Positions 25,085-32,760 of a stretch of 64,000 nt of DNA are shown here, piece after piece (within the stretch, counting starts at the first letter, position 1; the number at the start of each line of letters is the position of its first letter). Below the pieces are notes generated by a model. It was not told the origin of the DNA. It saw nothing but the letters and a program-made list of their open reading frames with translations, and searched no databases. The DNA lies in assembly GCA_029260455.1 (NCBI GenBank), contig JAJDDF010000008.1, positions 1-64,000 on the forward strand. The letters run 5' to 3'. The position numbers were made by a program, and so were the translations under genes. The DNA comes from Phycisphaerales bacterium (GTDB lineage Bacteria; Planctomycetota; Phycisphaerae; Phycisphaerales; UBA1924).

Positions 25085-26530
25085 CTAGTGATTGCCGTAT
25101 CGATCCTTGAACTCTTCAGCGGCTTTCTTGCGGCGTGCAGCTTCGATGGGATTCATCTTGCCCAGATACCACTGATGAGCTTCGCTATTGAGGACTTTAT
25201 CGATCTTTGCTTTGAGGGCTTGCGCAGCGGCAACTTTGGCCGCATCTGTTCCATGAAGATTGTGTTCGACGAGTTCTTCAAGCTTTGGGATGTATTCGGC
25301 ATAGAAATTTTTGGCAACCTCATACATGCCATGCCAGTGCGTGTAGTCGGGGGCCATCATGGAAGCGCCGTGGCGGGCGCGGCGCCCCTCGTGATGCCAG
25401 ATTTCGAACCAGATCCAGTCCAGTTCATTGCTGAAGACATCTTTTTTCATCAGCGGTTTGGCAAGGGCATAGAGATCTTTGCCGGGCTGGCCAAACTTGG
25501 TGTTGTACAGTTTGATGAGTTCGTCGTACTGCGTGTAGAAGCCATCAACCCATTGTTTTGAATGGCAGCTTGAGCACACATCCTGCATGTTTTCGCGGCG
25601 TACATTCCATGGGATAGATGCACCAGCGAGTCCCATGCGCGCATCGGCGACTTCCGGACGGATCGATACCGGCGGGCGGTTGTTCCAACTGATGCGCAGC
25701 CCAATGTCATGCGTGACCGGTTGCTTGGCGGTGGCAGACATGTGGCATGTTGCACACGCGGGGGCGGCCCAGTAATCCTGCCCGACGATCCACTTGGGCG
25801 CTTTGAGATTCATCTCGTCGATGCTGCTGAAGAAGGTGATGCCGTGCTTGGATTCTTCGTAGATTTCCTTTTGCGGATGATCAGGGCCGAGGTGGCACTT
25901 GCCGCAGGTATTTGGATGTCGCGCCTGCGCGACGGAGAAAGTGTGACGGAAGTGACATGAGTTGCACGTGCCTTCGGAGCCATCGGGATTCAGGCGTCCA
26001 ATACCGCTGTTGGGCCAGGTTGCGGGGTCTGGTTTGCCATTGTCAAGGAGTTTGATTTCGCTGCCGTGGCATTGCCAGCAGCCATTGACTGCAGATGCTG
26101 ACACGCCGTGCGGGAACATGGGCGTGACCATGCCTGTGTCACCCTCGACGACCTCGGCGAGGATGTTGTCAAGTGACCCGAGGATTCTCGCCGCTTTGGC
26201 GTGATGCGATGCGGCGAATTCTTCCGCCTCTTTCGTATGGCACCGTGCGCAGTCTTTGGGCGTGACCAGCACAGAGACGCGCTGCCCATAGTGTTCGAAG
26301 CCGTCGGGGTCCGTTTCGTTTGCCAGATGGCACTCATAGCACCCGATGTTGGCGCGGAAGTGGCGGCTTGCCCCCCACTGCTGATACATGCCCGGGTTTT
26401 CATTCTTGTGACACGCGATGCAGAGCTTTGATTCCTCGCTCACCTCGGCCAGCCCGATCGCCTGACCCAGGCATAGTGATGAAGTCATCCCAAGTGCGAG
26501 CGCGCCCGCCAGGCATTTGTAAAGTGACAT
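25085..26530 (-). CDS. Octahaem cytochrome c, hydroxylamine oxidoreductase (HAO)-like
   Basis: A 481-residue periplasmic protein with a signal peptide (about residues 1-23) and eight CXXCH sites in order: CIACH, CYECH, CARCH, CWQCH, CNSCH, CGKCH, CATCH and CSSCH. All are CH-type, as in the HAO family, with no CXXCK. The C-terminal helical region carries EGRRARHGA and PDYTHWHGMYEV, typical of HAO. Some family members oxidise hydroxylamine or hydrazine, others reduce nitrite; which applies depends on the Tyr cross-link to haem 4, which I cannot place. Linkage to a quinol module favours nitrite or hydroxylamine reduction. The start chosen is the ATG before the signal peptide. It is first gene of the operon, behind a sigma-54 promoter. 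Confidence 0.88.
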   Translation of the reverse strand: MSLYKCLAGALALGMTSSLCLGQAIGLAEVSEESKLCIACHKNENPGMYQQWGASRHFRANIGCYECHLANETDPDGFEHYGQRVSVLVTPKDCARCHTKEAEEFAASHHAKAARILGSLDNILAEVVEGDTGMVTPMFPHGVSASAVNGCWQCHGSEIKLLDNGKPDPATWPNSGIGRLNPDGSEGTCNSCHFRHTFSVAQARHPNTCGKCHLGPDHPQKEIYEESKHGITFFSSIDEMNLKAPKWIVGQDYWAAPACATCHMSATAKQPVTHDIGLRISWNNRPPVSIRPEVADARMGLAGASIPWNVRRENMQDVCSSCHSKQWVDGFYTQYDELIKLYNTKFGQPGKDLYALAKPLMKKDVFSNELDWIWFEIWHHEGRRARHGASMMAPDYTHWHGMYEVAKNFYAEYIPKLEELVEHNLHGTDAAKVAAAQALKAKIDKVLNSEAHQWYLGKMNPIEAARRKKAAEEFKDRYGNH

Positions 26531-26723
26531 TAATCGTCTTTCCCGACCGCGCGGCCGACTCAGTGAGTGCGATTCCCAAACCCGAGAAGTGGGATATGGC
26601 TTTGTTCCCATTTTCTGGAAGCAGCCAACGTACATTGGATGGAACAAACCAACTACAATACGCCGTATCACCTGTTGCTGTCCATCTTGATATTCAGGTC
26701 TACGCATCATCGCTTCTTCATGA

Positions 26724-26739
26724 AGCAAGAGGCGTGCCG
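26724..26739 (-). promoter_or_regulatory. Sigma-54 (-24/-12) promoter of the octahaem operon
   Basis: Minus-strand CGGCACG-CCTC-TTGCT fits the consensus TGGCACG-N4-TTGCW at all but one position, with GG and GC ten bases apart. The expected start of transcription is near 26713, giving a leader of about 180 bases. An NtrC-type activator is encoded just upstream. Confidence 0.75.
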
Positions 26740-26751
26740 AGATTATGCGGG

Positions 26752-28098
26752 CTATGTGCACTCGTCCGGCGGGGCAGGGGGAGCGGAATGATGCTCCGCC
26801 TGTGGCAACCGGACAATGAACGATGTTCGGATGCCAGGCTCACTTTCCGCGGTGAGATCTCCCCCGTGCTCGCGGACCAGGGCGAGGCTGATCGGGAGGC
26901 CAAGCCCGGTGCCTTTGCCGATTCGTTTTGTAGTCACAAAGGGTTTGAAGATTCGATCGCGCTGGTCAGCTGGAAACCCCGGGCCGTTATCTTCAACACG
27001 AACAATGACCCATCCATCCTCAGCGGTGGTCCTGATCTGAAGGACGGGGGCGGTGTGATCCGCGAGTTCATCGAGTGCATTGAGGATAAGATTAGTCAGC
27101 ACCTGTGCGATAGCGCGTGTGACCATCGGCGCAGCTGGCAGATCAACAGCGAGTTGAAGATCGACCTTCACACGCCGCATTCGATGGTCGTAGCGCAGCG
27201 TTTCCAGAGTTGAGTGCACCACGTCATTCAGGTTGGCGGTAGAGCGTTCACCAAGGTCCGGATGCGCAATACCGGTGAGCGTGCGCACCGTCGTTTGAAT
27301 GCGGCGCACTTGTTTCCGCAGGTCGTTAACTGTGGACTCATTGAAACGTTCCGGCTTGCGCTGCAAGACCTGAAGCAGTGCATCCATGCTTGCAAGTGGA
27401 TTAGCAATTTCATGAGCGACGCCAGCGGTCAACTTTCCCATACTCACAAGTTTCTCGTGTTGAACCATAGCGCGCTGTTGAGCGCGGAGCTTGCGGCGCA
27501 TGACCTTATTGCGCTTTCGATCCTTACGGCGTGCATGCTCGATCTGAAACAGGGCGCGCGTCAGTCGGTTACTGAGAAAGACGGCAAGTTGAAGTGTTGC
27601 CACAAAGCCGACGACGAACGCACGCTCCTGAAATGTCGAGGGCCATTGCGCCCACCACCATTGTCCGAGCGCAAAGATGCCCGCTGCCACCAACGCTATG
27701 CCATACGCATGTCCCCGGGGCATGATCAGACTGGCAAAGATCATGTGAAGCACATAGAGCCCGAGCAATGGGCTGCGCGGTCCGCCGGTCCAGAATGTCA
27801 GCAGCGTCAACACGACAAGGTCGAAGAGCAATTCGCACCAAGCAAGCAAGAGCGTGTGACGTTTTCCAACCAGTGTCCAATCCATGCGCCGATGTATTGC
27901 AAGAAACAGGCCATTGGCGAGAAGAACTGCCGCACCAAGACACACCATACCTATCCAGTATCTTGGCCAGCCTTCGACGATGGGCTGAATGACCCCCGCG
28001 GCAATGATGAGCGACCCCGCAACCCAGCGCAACTGATTGACCCATCCAAACGCCTTGGCAAGCAGTGGACGCAGCAGATGGTCGTTGTCATCGCTCAT
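26752..28098 (-). CDS. Membrane sensor histidine kinase
   Basis: A 448-residue kinase. Residues 23-180 form about six hydrophobic segments with almost no periplasmic loop, suggesting that it senses a membrane or intracellular signal such as the quinone pool. A basic coiled segment (185-215) leads to the DHp helix with phospho-acceptor His229 (VAHEIANPL), then a HATPase domain with the N box (NLILNALDEL), DNGPGFP and GTGLGLPIS. It overlaps the HAMP-protein stop by four bases and shares a run of regulatory genes with the NtrC-type regulator, its probable partner. The pair likely controls the cytochrome operons (inference). Confidence 0.92.
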   Translation of the reverse strand: MSDDNDHLLRPLLAKAFGWVNQLRWVAGSLIIAAGVIQPIVEGWPRYWIGMVCLGAAVLLANGLFLAIHRRMDWTLVGKRHTLLLAWCELLFDLVVLTLLTFWTGGPRSPLLGLYVLHMIFASLIMPRGHAYGIALVAAGIFALGQWWWAQWPSTFQERAFVVGFVATLQLAVFLSNRLTRALFQIEHARRKDRKRNKVMRRKLRAQQRAMVQHEKLVSMGKLTAGVAHEIANPLASMDALLQVLQRKPERFNESTVNDLRKQVRRIQTTVRTLTGIAHPDLGERSTANLNDVVHSTLETLRYDHRMRRVKVDLQLAVDLPAAPMVTRAIAQVLTNLILNALDELADHTAPVLQIRTTAEDGWVIVRVEDNGPGFPADQRDRIFKPFVTTKRIGKGTGLGLPISLALVREHGGDLTAESEPGIRTSFIVRLPQAEHHSAPPAPPDECT

Positions 28099-29093
28099 GC
28101 GCGGGTTGTCTCATTGGTCGATGTATTGGCCGGGTTCACGTCGACGTCGCATTCGACGGTGCAGCGCGGCAGATCGAGCATGGTTCGCCCGCCGGGATAT
28201 TGCGTGACCACGATTCGGCGCACATCCTTGAGCGAGGCCACCGTGTTGGTCATGCGTTCAAGATTGCTCCGAATCTGCTTCAAATGGACCCCCAGTTTGC
28301 GATCATACCCGGTGCGGCGGTCTAACAGGCCAAGTTGAAGTTCGATGATTTCCATGACATTGTTTAGTTCGTGATTGAGTGTTACGCCCAATTGCTGGAG
28401 CACTTCCATCTTGCGCTGCTCATTGGATTGAAGCCTACTTGCAAGTTCGTTGTAGGCATGGGCAAGCTCTGAAAACTCTTTGGGGCCCTTGACTTCAACA
28501 CGATGATCGAAGGCCTCCTTTGCGAGCAAGCGGCTGCCTTCGACGAGCGCGTTGATCGGGCGCAGGATCATCCCGCCAGTGCGCAAGAGGACGATCACCG
28601 ATAGATTGGCCATCACCAGCGCTCCGAGGATCAATCCGATGATCAACAAGCGAAGGCGATGACTCAAGTGCATGCGGGCATCCTCGGTGTGATCGCGCGC
28701 TGTGGTTTGAAGATCGTCAATCAAAAGAGAAATTTCAGCCTGAAATGTTGACGCATGGCGATCCGGCGCAGCATCGACTGCCTCTTGAAGCGCTGCATAG
28801 GCACCGGCAACAGGAGAACTTTCCCAATCCAGTTTGCCAAGATCAGTCATTGCGCGGTCGAAGGACTCCCTCGCGGTAGCCGCCGCTGGGTCAGTGTCGT
28901 GAGGAAGGGTGGCGACAAGCTGGGCATTCACTGCGTGAAGTGAATCAAGAGATGATGCACGTTGGACGGAATCATCGGCGACCCGCTCGGCATCGCGGAG
29001 CAGCGTTTCAAGGAGCGCAATTGAAATGATCGCACCGCCTACAAACCCGAGGACGAGCAGTCCGATTCGCATCAGGAGTTTGTGCCGGAGCAT
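28095..29093 (-). CDS. HAMP-domain protein with DHp-like helix but no ATPase domain
   Basis: A 332-residue membrane protein. It has a membrane segment at 9-30, a mostly helical periplasmic domain at about 35-145, a second membrane segment at 148-170 and a HAMP linker at 171-224. A helix then carries LGVTLNHELNNVMEII with His241, which resembles a histidine kinase H box. No N, G1, F or G2 box follows: the last 60 residues are a short tail. It could be a receptor that modulates or is phosphorylated by the neighbouring kinase, whose start it overlaps by four bases. Truncation of a former kinase is the alternative, though the ORF is intact. Confidence 0.82.
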   Translation of the reverse strand: MLRHKLLMRIGLLVLGFVGGAIISIALLETLLRDAERVADDSVQRASSLDSLHAVNAQLVATLPHDTDPAAATARESFDRAMTDLGKLDWESSPVAGAYAALQEAVDAAPDRHASTFQAEISLLIDDLQTTARDHTEDARMHLSHRLRLLIIGLILGALVMANLSVIVLLRTGGMILRPINALVEGSRLLAKEAFDHRVEVKGPKEFSELAHAYNELASRLQSNEQRKMEVLQQLGVTLNHELNNVMEIIELQLGLLDRRTGYDRKLGVHLKQIRSNLERMTNTVASLKDVRRIVVTQYPGGRTMLDLPRCTVECDVDVNPANTSTNETTRA

Positions 29094-29102
29094 GGTTCAC
29101 CT

Positions 29103-30548
29103 TCATTGCCCGGGAGGTTGCCTCACTTCAGGAGTTGCATCGAGTTGCCCGAGGTCCTTTGGAATTTCCAGTTCATCCATCTTGCGATACAGGCTTGACA
29201 CGCCGATCCCAAGATGACACGCCGTTTCAGTTTTGTCGTATTCGTGGCGGCGCAAGGAATAGATGATGTGCTGACGTTCATATTGGTGAAGCGCTCGTTT
29301 GAGGTCTTCACCATCATTATCTGGTGTATCATTTTGTGTAAACGGCAAATCCTCAACATCAACTTCGCGTCCATCAACAAAGATGACGGCTCGCTCGATG
29401 ACATTGACCAATTCGCGCACATTGCCGCGCCACTCATGATTGAGCATCGCCCGCATTGCGCCGTTGGTGATCCCCGGCACATTTCGATTCATATCATTTG
29501 CATACTTGTCCAGAAAGTGATGTACAAGCAGCGGAATGTCTTCGCGGCGCTGGCGCAGTGGCGGCAGCTCGAGACGCACGACATCAAGGCGATATAGCAG
29601 ATCCTCGCGAAAAAGCCCCTTGTTGCATTGGTTGCGCAGGTCCTGATTGGTGGCGGCAATCACACGCAAATCAACAGGCCGGGCTCGTGTATCACCCACA
29701 GGAGTGACCACGCGTTCTTCGAGCACGCGGAGCAATGTGCTCTGCACCGGGGCTGGCAATGTTGAGACTTCATCGAGAAAGAGCGTCCCGCCGTTCGCTG
29801 CCTCAAAGAATCCGATGCGATCTCGCACTGCACCTGTGAATGCGCCTTTGCGATGACCAAAGAGTTCGGATTCGATGAGGCTCTCAGGAATGGCACCGCA
29901 ATTGACCGCCACAAAGGGCTTGTCGCGGGTGATTCCGTTGTAATGAATTGCGCGTGCGAAGAGCTCCTTGCCCGTGCCAGACTCACCAACAATCAACACA
30001 CTTGAGCGAACTTCAGAGAGCTTCCGAACTGTGTCAAACAATTTGGTGATTGCGGGGGATTCACCTATCAGATTATGAAAGGTGCTTGCTGATGCCAGTT
30101 GTTCGGTCTGCAGTTGCCGATCGCGTCTGATCTCTGCAAATTCGAGCGCGCGCTCGATGCGCACTAATACATCATCAAACTGAATTGGTTTGAGAAGGTA
30201 ATCGACTGCGCCTTGTCGCATCGCCAGCACAGCGCTGTCCACCGTGCCAAATGCCGTGACCACAATAAACGGCGTGTGCGGTGCAGTCTGTTGCACCTTG
30301 CGCAACAGTTCCAGACCATCCATCTCGGGCATGCGTATATCACTGAGGATCAAGTCAAAGGGGCGCTCGACGAGCTGTTCATACGCCTCCCTGCCATTGG
30401 CTGCCTGGGCGACGTCATATCCTTCTTCTGTGAGCAGCTCTGCAAGCGATGTGCGCAGCAGATCCTCATCCTCGACCAGAAGTATGACCCTGTTCACATC
30501 TGACCCATCAGTTGAAGGTGTGGTTTCGTCATGGGGTTTGGTCTGCAT
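29103..30548 (-). CDS. NtrC-family sigma-54-dependent response regulator
   Basis: A 481-residue three-domain activator. The receiver domain has phospho-acceptor Asp70 (LSDIRMPEMDG). The AAA+ domain has Walker A GESGTGKE at about 188-195 and the sigma-54-contacting GAFTGA loop at about 235-240. A Fis-type helix-turn-helix is C-terminal (ETACHLGIGVSSLYRKM). It binds enhancer sites and drives sigma-54 promoters by ATP hydrolysis. The ATG at 30548 was preferred to a TTG three codons earlier. Good GG-N10-GC promoters before this operon, before the octahaem operon and before a tetrahaem gene make those the likely targets. Confidence 0.95.
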   Translation of the reverse strand: MQTKPHDETTPSTDGSDVNRVILLVEDEDLLRTSLAELLTEEGYDVAQAANGREAYEQLVERPFDLILSDIRMPEMDGLELLRKVQQTAPHTPFIVVTAFGTVDSAVLAMRQGAVDYLLKPIQFDDVLVRIERALEFAEIRRDRQLQTEQLASASTFHNLIGESPAITKLFDTVRKLSEVRSSVLIVGESGTGKELFARAIHYNGITRDKPFVAVNCGAIPESLIESELFGHRKGAFTGAVRDRIGFFEAANGGTLFLDEVSTLPAPVQSTLLRVLEERVVTPVGDTRARPVDLRVIAATNQDLRNQCNKGLFREDLLYRLDVVRLELPPLRQRREDIPLLVHHFLDKYANDMNRNVPGITNGAMRAMLNHEWRGNVRELVNVIERAVIFVDGREVDVEDLPFTQNDTPDNDGEDLKRALHQYERQHIIYSLRRHEYDKTETACHLGIGVSSLYRKMDELEIPKDLGQLDATPEVRQPPGQ

Positions 30549-31140
30549 CCTGCCCAAGATACTTCTCAGGAATCGGCGTGTCAGGTCGCTCGTAATCCCA
30601 GTACATATCTACGATCCACCACCGGGTGCCGCCGCGCAGCAGGTGCATGCTGTAAATCCCGCGTGCATAAGGCTCTGGCTCGTTCTCTGAGCGTCTGGCC
30701 TCGTAGGTGCTCCAGACCTGGGCGATGTTGCCGAAGGTTTCAACCCGCCGGGCAATTTCTTTTTCGATGTATCCACCCTTCTCAAAATATTTCTGGTTGG
30801 CCTCGACATAGTCATCAACGGAAAGGGGCCAGACCCCCGCCCCGCCGTCGGCTGATGCACGCGCTGCAAGCATGCGGGCGCCGGGCATGAACAAGGATTT
30901 GAATCGTTGCCAATCACGCGGTTCGCCCGGCCCTGCGGACATGGAATCGAAATATGCTCTGACGATCTGATCCAATGATCCGACATCTGCTTCGTGCGCG
31001 GTCGGCACCATGGTCGGGTCATTGGGGGCCGGTTTGACCATACTCGGGTGGTCTTGTGGCAATCCGCCGGAGGGTTGTGCGCCAACCAGAACACCGACAA
31101 GTGCGATATTCAAAATGATGATGACGGGTCTGATTTTCAT
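30529..31140 (-). CDS. Secreted NTF2/SnoaL-like protein
   Basis: A 203-residue protein with a signal peptide of about 22 residues and GGGAG before the ATG. After a Pro-rich linker, residues 50-185 look like an NTF2-like cone fold: an amphipathic start (LDQIVRAYFDSM), central strands and the closing WWIVDMYWDYE strand. Such domains bind small molecules or act as enzymes of varied type, so no activity is assigned. It is the first gene of the regulatory operon, overlapping the response regulator start, so it could be a periplasmic signal-binding component. Its promoter is of the sigma-54 type. Confidence 0.75.
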   Translation of the reverse strand: MKIRPVIIILNIALVGVLVGAQPSGGLPQDHPSMVKPAPNDPTMVPTAHEADVGSLDQIVRAYFDSMSAGPGEPRDWQRFKSLFMPGARMLAARASADGGAGVWPLSVDDYVEANQKYFEKGGYIEKEIARRVETFGNIAQVWSTYEARRSENEPEPYARGIYSMHLLRGGTRWWIVDMYWDYERPDTPIPEKYLGQDADQTP

Positions 31141-31192
31141 TGGAACTCTCCCAATTCAAGTGAGGGGAATGTCGCATCTGCAAAGGGAACTG

Positions 31193-31208
31193 TGCAATTC
31201 CCGTGCCC
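31193..31208 (-). promoter_or_regulatory. Sigma-54 promoter of the regulatory operon
   Basis: Minus-strand GGGCACG-GGAA-TTGCA, with GG and GC exactly ten bases apart. It misses the consensus only at the first base. The predicted transcription start is near 31182, leaving a 42-base leader with GGGAG before the ATG at 31140. It implies autoregulation by the encoded NtrC-type protein. Confidence 0.75.
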
Positions 31209-31270
31209 ACGCCTGAGTGGGGTGCAGATTCATGCAGACAGGTCCACGGGCACCCACGAACCGCAACATC

Positions 31271-31284
31271 TCTCGAATTTGAGA
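31271..31284. promoter_or_regulatory. Near-palindrome TCTC-N6-GAGA, possible activator site
   Basis: TCTCGAATTTGAGA followed by ATGC. It lies about 65 bases upstream of the minus-strand sigma-54 promoter and 70 upstream of the plus-strand candidate. A closely similar site lies at 42369-42382. Confidence 0.4.
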
Positions 31285-31353
31285 ATGCACAATCGATGTG
31301 TTCCTCGTTATGAGAATTAAAGGGCATTAGTGGTGGCGTACTTTGTCTGGGCG

Positions 31354-31369
31354 TGGCACGATATGTGCA
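31354..31369 (+). promoter_or_regulatory. Sigma-54-like promoter before the 15-haem cytochrome
   Basis: TGGCACG-ATAT-GTGCA, with GG and GC ten bases apart and one mismatch in the -12 box. It is only 12 bases from the ATG at 31381, so a transcript from it would be nearly leaderless and would exclude the GGAG at 31371. It may therefore be fortuitous. Confidence 0.4.
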
Positions 31370-31380
31370 TGGAGAAATGC

Positions 31381-32760
31381 ATGGCAACTATAGGTCTAGT
31401 TCGACTACCAGCGTGGGAGGCAGGCATTGGGGCATTGATCATTCTGGCGCTCAGCCCACCGGCGATCGGCCAACTCGATCCCGGTGATCGAAAGAACGCC
31501 GTTTCTCAGACTTGTGCCCAAGAGTGCCATGTGGATATCTGGAACCGCAAGGTCATGCACGGCCCCGCCGCGACCAACTGCAGTGCGTGCCATCTGCAGG
31601 GCAACCCGGACGACCACAACTTTTTCCTAGTTGCCAAAGAGGACAAACTGTGCCAAAGCTGCCACGATCTGCCGCACAAGGACAAAATGCACACACCGGT
31701 GCGCGAAGGGCGCTGCCTTGAGTGCCATGACCCCCACGGATCTGACCACGCAAATGCACTTCTCACCGATCCCGTCAAACTCTGCATCACATGCCATCGT
31801 GACGATTTCAACTCTGCTTCATTCGTCCATGGTCCGGTCGCGATTGGTGCGTGCGTGCTGTGTCATGAAGCACACAGTTCACCGCGCGATCACCTGTTGC
31901 GCGATGAAGCGCGCACGCTGTGCCTGACATGTCACGATGATGTCATGGACCTCAAAGAGGGTGATCACCTTCACGGCGCGCTCAATGAAGATTGCACGGC
32001 CTGTCACGATGCCCACGCCTCCGACCACCGCTATCAGCTTCATGCAACGGCGCCCGAGTTGTGTGCGACCTGCCATCAGGATGTCATGGATGCGATGACA
32101 ACGGATCGCGCAGTTGTGCATGGTGCGATTCTGGAGGAGGGTGGCTGCAGCACATGTCATGCACCGCATTCATCATCGCTGCCGGGTCTTCAGAAAATGA
32201 CTCAGCCGAAGTTGTGCCTGACTTGTCACAACAAGGACATGAACGATCATCATGGTCAGCCGCTTCAGAATATGCAGGAGCTTCTGAGCACCAATGCGAA
32301 TCATCACGGCCCAATCCGCGAGGGGCTGTGCACCGCCTGTCATGACCCGCACAGCGGCGATCACTTCCGCTTGCTTGTTGAAGAATATCCGCAAGATTTC
32401 TACGCACCTTTTGATATCGAACAGTACAAGCTCTGTTTCCGGTGTCATATTCCTGATCTTGTGCAATCGCCGAAGGGCACGGGATTGACCGAATTCCGCA
32501 ATGGCGAACAGAACCTGCACTGGGTGCATGTGAATCAGGAAAAAGGGCGAACGTGCCGCGCCTGTCATGAAGTGCACGCTTCAAGCAGGCCCGCCCACAT
32601 CCGCGAATCAGTGCCGTTCGGATCATCGGGATGGATGCTCGAGATCAATTTCGCACAAAGCGATGTAGGCGGCTCGTGTGCCCCCGCGTGTCATAGCGCC
32701 AAGACCTATGACCGCACGCTCCTGCCCGGCGCCCCACAACTCACACCAGCGATCCCATGA
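31381..32760 (+). CDS. Pentadecahaem cytochrome c (paired CXXCH domains)
   Basis: A 459-residue secreted cytochrome, started at the ATG after GGAG; a signal peptide spans about residues 1-31. I count 13 CXXCH sites plus two CX3CH sites, the first (CAQECH) and the last (CAPACH) in the chain. The CXXCH sites occur in pairs about 20-30 residues apart, with the doubled-CXXCH repeat pattern (short His-rich linkers and CHDPH/CHDAH). Such chains act as molecular wires in the periplasm or outside. The stop overlaps the next gene by four bases. It lies beside the porin-cytochrome operon, whose last gene converges on it. Confidence 0.92.
   Translation: MATIGLVRLPAWEAGIGALIILALSPPAIGQLDPGDRKNAVSQTCAQECHVDIWNRKVMHGPAATNCSACHLQGNPDDHNFFLVAKEDKLCQSCHDLPHKDKMHTPVREGRCLECHDPHGSDHANALLTDPVKLCITCHRDDFNSASFVHGPVAIGACVLCHEAHSSPRDHLLRDEARTLCLTCHDDVMDLKEGDHLHGALNEDCTACHDAHASDHRYQLHATAPELCATCHQDVMDAMTTDRAVVHGAILEEGGCSTCHAPHSSSLPGLQKMTQPKLCLTCHNKDMNDHHGQPLQNMQELLSTNANHHGPIREGLCTACHDPHSGDHFRLLVEEYPQDFYAPFDIEQYKLCFRCHIPDLVQSPKGTGLTEFRNGEQNLHWVHVNQEKGRTCRACHEVHASSRPAHIRESVPFGSSGWMLEINFAQSDVGGSCAPACHSAKTYDRTLLPGAPQLTPAIP

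Noticed and set aside
25085-26530. Calling the octahaem protein octahaem nitrite reductase or tetrathionate reductase
   Set aside because: Those families carry a CXXCK active-site haem; all eight sites here are CXXCH, which fits HAO-type proteins.
32084-32626. Minus-strand frames opposite the 15-haem cytochrome
   Set aside because: They are shadows produced by the repetitive Cys/His codons of the real gene.
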